A program made the translations under genes and the position numbers. Below are positions 1 through 8,852 of a DNA stretch of 18,871 bases, piece after piece. The stretch is from JBFLVQ01 sp040758525 (GTDB taxonomy: Bacteria; Acidobacteriota; Blastocatellia; Chloracidobacteriales; JADJPF01), in assembly GCA_040758525.1 (NCBI GenBank), contig JBFLVQ010000105.1, positions 1 through 18,871 on the forward strand. The letters run 5' to 3'. The notes beneath the pieces were generated by a model that worked only from the letters and a program-made list of their open reading frames with translations, made no database searches and had not been told where the DNA came from. The first letter of the stretch is position 1. Each line of letters starts with the position of its first letter.

Positions 1-733
1 ATTCCAGCATCTTGCGCTCTCTATGACAAAGCGTAAAGAGGGTCATCTATTCACCCCTGATTTGAGGACTCAGTTTGGTGACCAATTATACATTTTTTGT
101 CAAAGAACTTTTTTCCACCTACTTAAGGGACTTATAGTATTGCGGCGGCTGACTGGCAATCAGAATGCACGTAGCGCATACCTGATTGCGGAAGCCTTAT
201 TGCCGCAAATCACTGATGAAAAGGGGCGCTATTTACCATATCGCGAACTGATCGATATGGTAACTATCAATCGAGATAAGCCACCATCGGAAGCGTTACG
301 CAATCTGCATCAAGAAACTGCTCTTAAATTGGCTGAGGCGTTAGAGCTTGCATCAGGAGAGGCGATAAGTCAGCTTGATGAGTGGCGCGCAGAGCTGGAG
401 CAACGCAAAGTAGCAGGCGGTGTCGGTATCCCCAAGTTACCCAAGCGTGCTTATGCAATGCTTCATTTGGTTGAGAAGCACGAAGCCGATTATATCTCTG
501 ATGTTCGCTCAGCTGGCAATGCTGCTGCAGATCAAGTAGCGCGTGCGTTCAGTCAGCTTAATTTAGGGCAAGGACAAGCAGATCCTATTGTAATGGCTCA
601 AGCAATGGCGCTGGCTTTACAACAAATGGGCTTTGGCCCACAAGCACAGCCTACTGCACAACGGCAAACACCTCCTCAACCTATACAGCAAGATATGGCT
701 AAAGCTAATAAGCCACCAGAGCCTAAACGCTAA
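1..733 (+). CDS. Unrecognised helical phage structural protein, 5' end outside window
   Basis: The reading frame is open from the left edge: in-frame codons before the ATG at position 23 read FQHLALS, with no stop and no Shine-Dalgarno sequence before that ATG. The true start is therefore probably upstream and the ATG internal. The visible 236 residues are hydrophilic and mostly helical in character. The C-terminus is low-complexity and rich in Gln and Pro (last ~35 residues). I do not recognise the family. Position just before connector-like genes suggests a head or connector component, such as the C-terminal part of a portal-like or minor head protein, but this is inferred only from context. 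Its TAA stop overlaps the next ATG (TAATG), so the two are probably translationally coupled. Confidence 0.6.
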   Translation, partial: FQHLALSMTKRKEGHLFTPDLRTQFGDQLYIFCQRTFFHLLKGLIVLRRLTGNQNARSAYLIAEALLPQITDEKGRYLPYRELIDMVTINRDKPPSEALRNLHQETALKLAEALELASGEAISQLDEWRAELEQRKVAGGVGIPKLPKRAYAMLHLVEKHEADYISDVRSAGNAAADQVARAFSQLNLGQGQADPIVMAQAMALALQQMGFGPQAQPTAQRQTPPQPIQQDMAKANKPPEPKR

Positions 734-1473
734 TGGCCACTATTCTGCAGCTCATCAATCGAGTTCGTGTCAAGCTTGGTAATCCACCTGCTGATAATCC
801 AACAAATGAAGCTGTGCTTGATGCGATACTCGGCGCCATCACTTACTATCAGAATGAGTTGAAGCTCAACAATCAGGGATGGCTTGTCAAAGATGGGTTT
901 CTTGTGGTTGACCCATCAAATAACGAGTACCTCTTAAGTATGGCCGACTTTGGACGACCATTGAAGGTTGAGTATTACAACGAACAAGATCCCGCGTCGC
1001 CAGGTCCAGAAATAAAGATGATCCTATTACAAGACGACGATCTTGTTAGAAAGGAAAGTCATTATCACTGGCTACCCTGGTCGCGCAGTATTACGGAAGA
1101 AAGTAATGATGGAGCATACATTGCCAGCGCAATAGCTTTCTATAATTTGGGTGTAATACCAAAAGTTAGGATTGTACCTCGCCCGCTCGCTCCGGCCACC
1201 TATCGCATTCACTATGAGCCGAGCGCTGGTGAGCCACCCACACTGCTACAAGATCCTGAACTGCGCAAAGACTATCACGAAATGTTGGCATTATATGGAA
1301 CAGATCAGGTCCTGCCACTTTGTAGTCATCTACCTGACAATAGGTTGATGATGCTGAGCACAAGTATTTCGAAGGCGCTAGAAAAACACGAAAGCACATT
1401 TGAGCGCTTCCGCCGGCAAGCTAAGCATCCAGACACACGTATGCGCCGGGCTTACGTTCCTGGTCGTCGGTAA
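733..1473 (+). CDS. Head-tail adaptor/connector-like protein 1
   Basis: 246 residues. The N-terminus (ILQLINRVRVKLGN, then an acidic loop and the helix AVLDAILGAITYYQNEL) has the pattern of short helical phage adaptor proteins that dock under the portal. A beta-rich middle follows with the segment RIVPRPLAPATYRIHYEP (about residues 146-163). The C-terminus is a helical segment with charged residues. This layout (helical bundle, beta insert, helical C-terminus) matches the DUF6682/phage-adaptor type of podovirus-like connector that I know from memory. It starts by TAATG overlap with the gene before, without a clear Shine-Dalgarno, which suggests coupling. It probably forms a ring joining the portal to the tail nozzle encoded at 2662-4341. 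Exact family membership needs a profile search. Confidence 0.6.
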   Translation: MATILQLINRVRVKLGNPPADNPTNEAVLDAILGAITYYQNELKLNNQGWLVKDGFLVVDPSNNEYLLSMADFGRPLKVEYYNEQDPASPGPEIKMILLQDDDLVRKESHYHWLPWSRSITEESNDGAYIASAIAFYNLGVIPKVRIVPRPLAPATYRIHYEPSAGEPPTLLQDPELRKDYHEMLALYGTDQVLPLCSHLPDNRLMMLSTSISKALEKHESTFERFRRQAKHPDTRMRRAYVPGRR

Positions 1474-1476
1474 TAA

Positions 1477-2091
1477 ATGGCAATCTCACTTACAGAAGTT
1501 ATTAAATTAGCAGCATCGATCTTGAATGCCAGCCCTGAGACTTATGGAATAATCGACGATGATTTGCACCCATCAGAAGAGTTGCAAGCAGCAGCTCTTA
1601 ACGCAGATCGTCAAATCATTGCTACGATACTTGACACACCAGGTCATCGTGCACGCAAGAAATTCGCCACCAAGATCAACATTAATGATGGCGACATCAT
1701 TACAGATGGATTCGAGGGTGGAGTATTAACTGATGGACGCGCAGGGATACCAGTTACACCAGGTGCATTAAGCAGATTAAAACGAAACATCAACAATCTG
1801 ACCACAACTCAAGGATATTACTGCATTGATGGTGGTATCTTCCATTTCACTGGCACAAGCGCACAGATCGAGGTAATCCAATACAATCCATCTGGATCAC
1901 TATCTGCTCCTGATGAGTACATTATGGGTGTAGTCACAGGCTTACTTGCGCAGGTCTTTCCTAAAGAAGGCGAACCAGAGCTTGTAGGAGCAGCTGGTCA
2001 TTTCGCAAACCTTTTCAACCAAGCGCTACAGTTAATCAGGCAAGGCGCAACTTCTATACCTGCGCCAACACCATTTAAGACACCAACATAA
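1477..2091 (+). CDS. Putative connector/adaptor-like virion protein 2
   Basis: 204 residues. The N-terminal ~55 residues are helical (LTEVIKLAASIL, then EELQAAALNADRQIIATIL). The middle is beta-rich with NINDGDIITDGFEGG and a YYCIDGGIFHFTG strand pair. The C-terminus is again helical (MGVVTGLLAQVF, FANLFNQALQLIRQG) with a Pro/Thr tail. This helix-beta-helix plan resembles the adaptor-like proteins on either side, so I infer a connector subunit, but I see no diagnostic motif. The start at 1477 follows two adjacent TAA codons (1471-1476), with no recognisable Shine-Dalgarno, so initiation may depend on ribosomes finishing the previous gene. Confidence 0.5.
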   Translation: MAISLTEVIKLAASILNASPETYGIIDDDLHPSEELQAAALNADRQIIATILDTPGHRARKKFATKININDGDIITDGFEGGVLTDGRAGIPVTPGALSRLKRNINNLTTTQGYYCIDGGIFHFTGTSAQIEVIQYNPSGSLSAPDEYIMGVVTGLLAQVFPKEGEPELVGAAGHFANLFNQALQLIRQGATSIPAPTPFKTPT

Positions 2092-2097
2092 AACTTA

Positions 2098-2655
2098 ATG
2101 GCTCTTTCAATTACTCGCGCACAAGCAGCTCATAGAGCGTTCGCAATGGCTGCTCCAGGAATTTCCGAAGAAGAAGTACGCATGCTAATCGGCGACATCG
2201 AGGAGATGATCAACGTTGCCGTCGGGCGCACTTGTGATCAAGTGGCTGAGTCAGATTTTTACTGGTATCTGCAGACGAGTTTCAGCACAATTCTAAGCGG
2301 AGGGCAAGTTGTATTACCTTCAAACATTATCCTTCAGACTCTAAAGCCTAGTCGCGGCGGTCGAGTTACCCATACAGGTTATCTATTGTCACTAGTGTAT
2401 CTGGAAGAAGTTAGCGATCTGCAGTTACCAAAAGTTGGTGGTAGCGAGATGGCCTTTTACGCACTGCGCGGTGGAAATAGTGGCGGTGGAATTCTCTATG
2501 CAGCAGACGGGACAGGTGCATCATTGCTGGGCAATATAACCATTTTAGGCTGTGCTTACCAAACCTTTGAGACTCTTGCCATAGAGCTAGAAGACCAATT
2601 CTTAGATGTGCTCACCAATATGGCGCGTGAGAAACTCGCTGGTATCTCTAAATAA
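2098..2655 (+). CDS. Putative connector/adaptor-like virion protein 3
   Basis: 185 residues. N-terminal helices (ITRAQAAHRAFAMAAPG, EEEVRMLIGDIEEMINVAVG) are followed by a beta section with a strand-turn of the type GGQVVLPSNI (about residues 66-75). A glycine-rich loop (GGNSGGGILYAADGTG) comes next, and the C-terminal helix is ELEDQFLDVLTNMAREKLAG. The strand-turn resembles those often seen in connector proteins such as 733-1473. I infer a structural role from plan and position between two connector-like genes and the nozzle-like gene. The region before the ATG (TAAAACTTA) has no Shine-Dalgarno. Confident as a coding gene, less so for function. Confidence 0.5.
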   Translation: MALSITRAQAAHRAFAMAAPGISEEEVRMLIGDIEEMINVAVGRTCDQVAESDFYWYLQTSFSTILSGGQVVLPSNIILQTLKPSRGGRVTHTGYLLSLVYLEEVSDLQLPKVGGSEMAFYALRGGNSGGGILYAADGTGASLLGNITILGCAYQTFETLAIELEDQFLDVLTNMAREKLAGISK

Positions 2656-2661
2656 ATTTAA

Positions 2662-4341
2662 ATGCCAAGGACATCTATTACCTTTGAAAGAGGATTCTTT
2701 CCTTCTGCTGCTCCTGTAGGTCCTAATCGCGTACCTAATAGCGCACGCGATGGGCAGAATGTGCTCTTTCTTGGTGAAGGCATTGTTAAAAGCGCTAAGG
2801 GGCTTGGACCAGGTCCTAATATTCCCAGTGGTCAACGCGTTTATTTGGTTGGTAGCAAGATCGGTGTGGTAGATGGAGTGGGATCAGTTGTCTCATACAC
2901 ACGCGACACGTTTTTTTGGGTGAGTGATGCACAAGTTAACGTTGATGGTCTATTACTACCGGCCACAGGCGGTGCGCTGAAATTCTATTTCAATAACCAG
3001 GTCTATAATGCTGGTTTACCAGCTCCAGACGCGCCAATGCTCTCAGCAGGTCCTGCAGGTCAAAACTCTGGAACATTCAGCATTGTAATCACACGCAAGC
3101 GATCCTTCACAAATGGAGAGAGTAATCCATCACCAAAAGTCAAGATAACTGTTAATGGAAAGCAGATCACGATTACCTTTCCATCTGTTCCAGCTGTAAG
3201 TGACCCTAATTACCATGATATGTGGGGGATCTATTCTACATTTGCTAATGACTCCACAGAAGGTAGTTTGCGCTTTTTGCGTGATGTTAGCTCATCATTG
3301 CAAAGCGTTACACTTGAGTGGGGCGATGATGATCTTGCGTCACTTAATCCGCCAACTGATCACAATCCACCACCTCCAGCAAAGTTTGTTATCGCGATTG
3401 GTGGCCAGCTTATCTTGATTGGTACATTTGGTGGTCCAAATACAGGCGTTTTTGCTGGTGTCTCTTCTTCACTGCCTAACCAACCAGATTCTTATCCATC
3501 TTTACTAACCACTTACTTGAATCCACAGGAAACACCTATCGGGTTGGCAGGTGGTGCGGAAGGTGAATATTTCATCTGGACTAAAAACAGTCTGCAGTCT
3601 TTGTTAGCTGCTGGTGATGGATTGGTGCAGGTGCGACCGATATGGAGCAAGCTCGGTATTCAAGGTCCTCATGGAGGCGCCTTCTGCAACAGTGAGTTTT
3701 ATTGCTTCACCGGTAAGGCTGGGCCGACACGGCTGGGTGCTGGTTTCCAACCTGATACTACTTTTGCTAGACCAGTACGTGAATGGATTAGACAGCAAGG
3801 ATGGAATTCAGCCAATGTCGTCGTCGGTCACGATCCTGTTTATGACTCAGCAGTTTTCATGCATGGCAACATCGCGCTGCCATATATGCGATCTGAAGAT
3901 CGCTGGTCTTGTCCTATTGTGTTGAATGCCACTGGTACCGCAAAAGCTGCGCTGACATTTGAAGGTAGTCTACTGGTCGGGGTTGGATCAGGTCTCTATG
4001 AGTGGGAGACCGGCACATTAGAGCAACCTTGGTATGTCATACCGTCCTGGCAAGAGGCTCCACGATCAGGCGACCGTATCACGATCACAGGTTACTGTGT
4101 AGCTTGTGATCTTGGCAGTTCAACATTGACTACTGATCTCCTGCTTGATTTCAGTAATACACCAGTAGCTGGTGCCAGTATTACTGATAGCCAATCAGGT
4201 CCTCGCTATACGAATTGGACACATATTAATAAGCGCTGCCGGAACTTCACCTTTAAGCATAGCGGCATGGGCCGTGATCACTACATTCACAACACTGAAG
4301 TAGAGTTCCTTTATCCAGGTGCAATCCGCGAAAAGAAATGA
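2662..4341 (+). CDS. Tail nozzle / tail-tube-like protein (T7 gp12 or P22 gp10 type)
   Basis: 559 residues, within the usual size range for podovirus nozzle proteins, and placed directly after the adaptors as in that gene order. The N-terminus has the segment SARDGQNVLFLGEGIVKSAKG, reminiscent of the conserved beginning of nozzle proteins. The rest is beta-rich and propeller-like, with blades such as VIAIGGQLILIGTF (about 245-258) and YFIWTKNSLQSLLAAGDG. Late blades contain GGAFCNSEFYCFTGKAG (about 338-354) and VVVGHDPVYDSAVFMHG, followed by RSEDRWSCP. This series of self-inspection-like blades and a late conserved-looking W-x-C is what I expect of the family, by recall. The product would line the end of the tail through which DNA passes. 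The stop overlaps the next start (ATGA at 4338). The start has only AAATTTAA before it and no Shine-Dalgarno. Confidence 0.6.
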   Translation: MPRTSITFERGFFPSAAPVGPNRVPNSARDGQNVLFLGEGIVKSAKGLGPGPNIPSGQRVYLVGSKIGVVDGVGSVVSYTRDTFFWVSDAQVNVDGLLLPATGGALKFYFNNQVYNAGLPAPDAPMLSAGPAGQNSGTFSIVITRKRSFTNGESNPSPKVKITVNGKQITITFPSVPAVSDPNYHDMWGIYSTFANDSTEGSLRFLRDVSSSLQSVTLEWGDDDLASLNPPTDHNPPPPAKFVIAIGGQLILIGTFGGPNTGVFAGVSSSLPNQPDSYPSLLTTYLNPQETPIGLAGGAEGEYFIWTKNSLQSLLAAGDGLVQVRPIWSKLGIQGPHGGAFCNSEFYCFTGKAGPTRLGAGFQPDTTFARPVREWIRQQGWNSANVVVGHDPVYDSAVFMHGNIALPYMRSEDRWSCPIVLNATGTAKAALTFEGSLLVGVGSGLYEWETGTLEQPWYVIPSWQEAPRSGDRITITGYCVACDLGSSTLTTDLLLDFSNTPVAGASITDSQSGPRYTNWTHINKRCRNFTFKHSGMGRDHYIHNTEVEFLYPGAIREKK

Positions 4342-7300
4342 CGGTTCGAACTAAGAGCGATCCACGTACTAACGCCTCCTTCGAGATCTTAAGAGGACAA
4401 ATTGGTCGTCTGAAAAATCAGCTTGATCAGATGACTTCTAAAGTATCTGGAATGGAGCGACGGAACACCCTTGATATTCCCACGCCGGATATTCCATTCA
4501 AAATCGGAGAGCGGGTAGATACTGACGGGTTTTTCATCACTGTTAAGGTTTTGATTCCAGCACGTACTGAAACAGTGCGCGTTATCTTAATCCGTAAGAA
4601 TCAAAACCAAATCAAATCTGGTGAAACGTCTGATCAAGCTAAGGCACGAGCACGACGGCAAGCAAAACGTACCACATTCCGTGTGCAATGTGATGAGAAT
4701 GATCAACAACGTGGTTTTGTCGAGGTAGAGATCGGACCTATTAAGCCTCGCAATAAGGCAGGGGATGACGACAAATTCCAATTGATTCGCCTAGTAGCGC
4801 TTGATGATCAAGGGGCATTTGCAAAAAACCCAATGGTGAACCCCTTTGGAGATGAGGCAGGTTTTCCATTCCCAGCGCTTATTGTTGATACTGGTGGTGC
4901 AACAGAATTTACCCTTGGAGATTCTAGCGGACTAGTCTCAAAGCCACGGGTAGATCGTATCAGCCCCAACATAGTCAACCTTGAATCTGTTGCCTCTGAT
5001 GCAAGAGTAGGTTTTAAGATACAAGCTAGTGAAGATGGCACAAAAACGTTTGATGAACAGGGGATATTGGAAGTCTATGCGGTAATTAGGCCATTCAGCG
5101 ACAATAGCACAGCTGATGATCCTAACGGGGAAGTGGACAACCGTTATAAGATCGGTGGCGTTATAGAAGATCGCACTAAGAAGTTTGTTATTGTTGAAGC
5201 GATTCTCCCGCTAGGCAAGCGTTTTAAGTGGAAGCGAAATATTGGTAAGAACGCGACCGGCAACGAACCAGTTTTGCCAGACGCGGAAGTCTCTTTCTAT
5301 GCCGGCGGCGATCCTCCAGCTCCAGGTATTCCAGAGTTGGTGAGCTTTACGCTCACGGCAGAACAACAGGACGAGACCCATACTTTACTTACAGCCAAGT
5401 TTAGACAGCCGGGCACTATGCTAGATGATCCAAACGCCCGAGCTGTATTGCTACGGCGACTGCGATTTCTTAAGAAACCGCCTAATGCGACTGACTTCAG
5501 ACTGGTTGAAAAATATCCTCTGCTTGATGAAGAAGAAGTATTCCGTACTGGTAAGGAATCAACTTTTACCTATGAAGTTAAGCATCAGGCAAACAGAACA
5601 GGGATACAGTATAAAGCCGAGCTAATCGGTATTAATCACACGGATGCTAATCCGATCAAGCGTGAAGCTATAGTGGGAGGCTCTAGTACATTAAATGTTG
5701 ATGTGCCGGAGCCGACAACTCAAGATCTCATAACTAACTCGCCCAATGGTAACACTGCAGATGATGATGCCATTGCGACATTTCGTATCTACTCAAGCCC
5801 GCTAAGAGAGAATGGACCGACATTTGCAGATCTATCTATTGATACGGTTCAAATCTTATTAAAACGTATTAAAAGCTCTGATGATCCAAACGATACAACA
5901 GATTCTGATACAGAAGCGACCGCTTACAGCACAATAATCGAGGACCCCACCCAGAAGTTTGTAGATCTCAAAGTTCCTGGATTGAAACTGAGCCGCAAGT
6001 ATCGCTGGCGTAGAACTATTTTTAAGAGCGGTGCAGCCATTGCAAAATCTGATGCGGGCGTATTTGTTGAGTTCGTAGCTGGTAAGGGATTAGTAGAGGC
6101 AGATTTTCTCACGACCTATGCACCCATAGTTACCAGAATAAACAAAGATCACTCTAGGGTTATATGTCAATTTGATCAGCCGCAAACTGGCGATCCTGTA
6201 GCCGTGCGTAACCTGGTGTTGCTACGCAGAAAACCCAATCAAGGAACGCCTAATGATTTGAATACATTTTCGGAAATTGATCGCGCGGTGCTGCGCGCAA
6301 TCACCGAGTACAGCAGCAACACCAGCGGTAATCCGCCTAATACGGACGCAGTACTGAAGTATCGCAAGTATGTAGAATTTGAGGTAAAGCATCCACAAAA
6401 GACTTCTGGTATTCAATACGCATACAGGATTACCACCATAGCAGATGACAAGAAGTTCTCGCCTATCTTCACTGATGGTAACACGGGTGACGATGCGCCT
6501 AGTTTTCCTAATGAGATCGTGCCGTCTTCTCCATCAATGGTGGACATTATTAAGAATTCTCCGGATGGAGATAGTTCGTCTAGCACTGCGGTTGTTGTAT
6601 TGCGTGTATGGGCTTCTGATAAGCGTGGCACCCCTGCAGGCGGTACCGGGCCGGGCGGAGTAATCACTTTCGGCGATGCTAGGATTACAACAATCTTTGC
6701 TGTAATCCGACGAACGACGGACACTGCTAAAGAGCCAATTAAGGCAGGTGGTAGTGTAGATCCTAATGACCATTTTGTTGATATTGAGTTTCCTCCTCTG
6801 CCGTTTGGTAAAGGTTTTACCTGGCTTCGCAATATTGCCGAGAATAGCGGTGCTCGCACTGTTAATGCCACTGCTATGGTTCAATTCAGTGCTGGCGGTG
6901 ATGTCAGTTTAGCTAATGTTACTATAGCTATCACCAATGTTACTGTAATAGATCCTCGCACCTCCGATATTACTGTAGTAGTCACACAAGGATCTACACC
7001 GGGAATATTTAAGCGAGTAGATTTCTTTAAGCGTGTCGCGATTCGTCCTGGCGGTCCTACGGATGCAGTCTTCAAGCGAGTAGATAAAGAAAGACTGCTT
7101 GATCTTGATAGCGTATTTCTGCCTGGTCAACAGATTTCATTAGTGTTCTCTGCGAAACATCCGCAATCAGCGACAATGGAATATTTCGCGAGACTCGTAG
7201 GTTTTTCCGGTCAGCAGAAGGATTCAGCAATAGTTCAATCAGTGATTGGTAGTGATGCCTTGCCGCCTCCTACTGATCCACCTTCTCGTCCTGCTCTTGG

Positions 7301-8510
7301 TCGCATTGTTACAAATACAATAATCGATGATGTCGGCAACCAAGACGTGAGGGTTGTATTAAGAATCTATGCTGATGAAAGTCAAACTAAGACGTTTTCT
7401 CAGACAAGTACTAGCAAAGTAGTAGCGGTGCTACGTCGCTCTGGTTCAACGGAAGCAGAGCCCCTTAAGTTTGACCATGAAATCAGCACAGAGCAGTCCA
7501 GTAGCACCTTTGTCGATATTGAATGTCCGGGCCTGAGAGCTGGAAAAAGCTATGATTGGATAAAGAATATTTCTTCCAGCACTGGTGGCAAGCTTAGTTC
7601 TACTCCACTCGTAGCTGTCTCTTTCAATGCCGGCGGCATTGGCAATGTGGTTACCGCTATTACTGGTTTCGTTTTAACACCACAACCGCGCGATCCTAGA
7701 CAATCGCGTGTTGCCATTCAATTTAACCAGCCATCACCAGCAGTAACACTGAAAGGGATCAAGCTCAGACAAAGCGAATCGGCAGTATCAGGAGATACTC
7801 TTAAAGTAGTGCAGCGTATCAATCCTAATGATCAGCAAGATGATAATGGCGCCAACATTAATTCACCTGGTACGCACACAATCACAGTATCAGTGACGCA
7901 TAAGAAACCACCAAACACAGTTAGCTATCAAGCTGAATTAGTTGCAGTGGGAGGGACTAATCTTTTGAGTGGAATATTTACACAAGTAATTGGCTCTGAT
8001 GATAACGGGCCGCCAATGTGGCAACAGGCGAGCAATGTAGTAACGCTTAAATGGAAAGGTACTGAAACCTCAGGCACCATTAAAGCTAGATTTACACTGC
8101 CTGACGTGAATATGAAAACTCACCTGATTAATAAAGCTTTGATCAGGTTTTTTATCAATACTGTCGGGCGTGAATATGAATGGAATCCTGATCTCGCGCC
8201 AGGCGCAGATTTTCGTCAAGTATTTGGCGCTATTAACTTCAATGGTTTTCTTACTGATCAGTTTTTCATAGATCTTGGTAAAGGCACTCGCGTTATACAA
8301 AACGAGAATAGACCGATACCATCAGGACAACCAGGTGGTCCAAATCCAGGTGGACTACCTACCACAATCTTTAATGATCTCAATCAATTTGGTGGAAGCC
8401 TGACTTTTTTCTTTTTCGTTATTAATGAGTTCAACCCTAATCCGGGATCTAGCTTTGGTTCGACAGCGGCAACTTTGTTTTGGAACCCCAACAATCAATA
8501 TGGATTTTAG
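4338..8510 (+). CDS. Giant multi-domain beta-sandwich virion protein with four tandem two-domain cassettes
   Basis: 1390 residues. Residues 10-45 form a probable coiled coil (LRGQIGRLKNQLDQMTSKVS), then about 150 residues of a unique domain. Next come four copies of an A+B cassette. Domain A runs from a strand such as LRIYADES, through VxAVIRR and FVDIExPxL to a W-x-(R/K)-x-I motif, and ends in F-x-AGG. Domain B carries a DPR or related turn, a LLRR strand and a V-K-H-P-like strand followed by Y-x-A-x-L. The AGG-type ends lie near residues 322, 582, 854 and 1098, so the period is about 245-271 residues. A unique C-terminal ~170 residues ends in aromatic- and Asn-rich sequence. Both domains look like fibronectin type III or Ig-like folds. 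It is likely a virion surface or tail-appendage protein. Its start overlaps the nozzle gene's stop. Confidence 0.65.
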   Translation: MTVRTKSDPRTNASFEILRGQIGRLKNQLDQMTSKVSGMERRNTLDIPTPDIPFKIGERVDTDGFFITVKVLIPARTETVRVILIRKNQNQIKSGETSDQAKARARRQAKRTTFRVQCDENDQQRGFVEVEIGPIKPRNKAGDDDKFQLIRLVALDDQGAFAKNPMVNPFGDEAGFPFPALIVDTGGATEFTLGDSSGLVSKPRVDRISPNIVNLESVASDARVGFKIQASEDGTKTFDEQGILEVYAVIRPFSDNSTADDPNGEVDNRYKIGGVIEDRTKKFVIVEAILPLGKRFKWKRNIGKNATGNEPVLPDAEVSFYAGGDPPAPGIPELVSFTLTAEQQDETHTLLTAKFRQPGTMLDDPNARAVLLRRLRFLKKPPNATDFRLVEKYPLLDEEEVFRTGKESTFTYEVKHQANRTGIQYKAELIGINHTDANPIKREAIVGGSSTLNVDVPEPTTQDLITNSPNGNTADDDAIATFRIYSSPLRENGPTFADLSIDTVQILLKRIKSSDDPNDTTDSDTEATAYSTIIEDPTQKFVDLKVPGLKLSRKYRWRRTIFKSGAAIAKSDAGVFVEFVAGKGLVEADFLTTYAPIVTRINKDHSRVICQFDQPQTGDPVAVRNLVLLRRKPNQGTPNDLNTFSEIDRAVLRAITEYSSNTSGNPPNTDAVLKYRKYVEFEVKHPQKTSGIQYAYRITTIADDKKFSPIFTDGNTGDDAPSFPNEIVPSSPSMVDIIKNSPDGDSSSSTAVVVLRVWASDKRGTPAGGTGPGGVITFGDARITTIFAVIRRTTDTAKEPIKAGGSVDPNDHFVDIEFPPLPFGKGFTWLRNIAENSGARTVNATAMVQFSAGGDVSLANVTIAITNVTVIDPRTSDITVVVTQGSTPGIFKRVDFFKRVAIRPGGPTDAVFKRVDKERLLDLDSVFLPGQQISLVFSAKHPQSATMEYFARLVGFSGQQKDSAIVQSVIGSDALPPPTDPPSRPALGRIVTNTIIDDVGNQDVRVVLRIYADESQTKTFSQTSTSKVVAVLRRSGSTEAEPLKFDHEISTEQSSSTFVDIECPGLRAGKSYDWIKNISSSTGGKLSSTPLVAVSFNAGGIGNVVTAITGFVLTPQPRDPRQSRVAIQFNQPSPAVTLKGIKLRQSESAVSGDTLKVVQRINPNDQQDDNGANINSPGTHTITVSVTHKKPPNTVSYQAELVAVGGTNLLSGIFTQVIGSDDNGPPMWQQASNVVTLKWKGTETSGTIKARFTLPDVNMKTHLINKALIRFFINTVGREYEWNPDLAPGADFRQVFGAINFNGFLTDQFFIDLGKGTRVIQNENRPIPSGQPGGPNPGGLPTTIFNDLNQFGGSLTFFFFVINEFNPNPGSSFGSTAATLFWNPNNQYGF
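5014..7945 (+). repeat. Four tandem A+B beta cassettes in the giant virion protein
   Basis: Protein-level tandem repeat of about 245-271 residues. Approximate cassette spans: 5014-5630, 5770-6440, 6597-7200 and 7350-7945. Each has domain A (ending F-x-AGG or AGK) then domain B (with a KH motif: 5577, 6388, 7155 and 7900 approximately). The copies are divergent, so no long DNA repeat remains. Confidence 0.65.
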
Positions 8511-8516
8511 AGAAAG

Positions 8517-8849
8517 ATGAAACAACAAGAATTGAAACAACACATAGAGAAAGTTCTAGCAGTGATACATCAGGCAGTACAGACTCGACAGGTCTTTTCA
8601 GCTGCAGAACTGGTTGAGCTAGAGGCACAATGGGCTGAAACAATAGTAATGCCGAATGAAGTGCACTGTTTAGTTTGCAACGTGACGATCGATACCGATA
8701 TATCAACAACACACGGCTCGTTTTTAGCAGCAGAAATAACACCCCCAGGCCCTAATAGAGCAATGCTAATTGCTTCACCAAAACGAGAATATATCTGCAA
8801 TAAGTGCTGGGACGTGCGCAACCTAACAAAGAATTTTAGTAAGGAGTAA
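8517..8849 (+). CDS. Small zinc-ribbon-like protein with two CxxC pairs
   Basis: 110 residues. The first ~45 are helical (KQHIEKVLAVIHQAVQ, then ELVELEAQWAETIV). Two cysteine pairs follow: C51-L-V-C54 and C94-N-K-C97, separated by about 39 residues, with W98 next to the second pair. This is the ligand spacing of a zinc ribbon or a structural zinc knuckle. The family is unknown to me. The gene sits between two virion protein genes with the same direction, so it is either a small virion component, an assembly factor or a regulator. The start at 8517 is 6 bases after the previous stop (TAG at 8508-8510), with AGAAAG before it as a weak Shine-Dalgarno. Confidence 0.55.
   Translation: MKQQELKQHIEKVLAVIHQAVQTRQVFSAAELVELEAQWAETIVMPNEVHCLVCNVTIDTDISTTHGSFLAAEITPPGPNRAMLIASPKREYICNKCWDVRNLTKNFSKE
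8841..8846 (+). promoter_or_regulatory. Strong Shine-Dalgarno for gene at 8853
   Basis: AAGGAG lies 6 bases before the ATG at 8853 and directly before the TAA of the previous gene. It fixes the start of the glycine-rich virion protein and is the first strong Shine-Dalgarno seen in the window, in contrast to the connector block. Confidence 0.75.
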
Positions 8850-8852
8850 CCG

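Noticed and set aside
6413..6871. 152-residue open frame on the minus strand within the giant virion gene
   Set aside because: Lies wholly inside a convincing + strand gene, has no Shine-Dalgarno and no recognisable motif; a reading-frame shadow of the repeat coding sequence.
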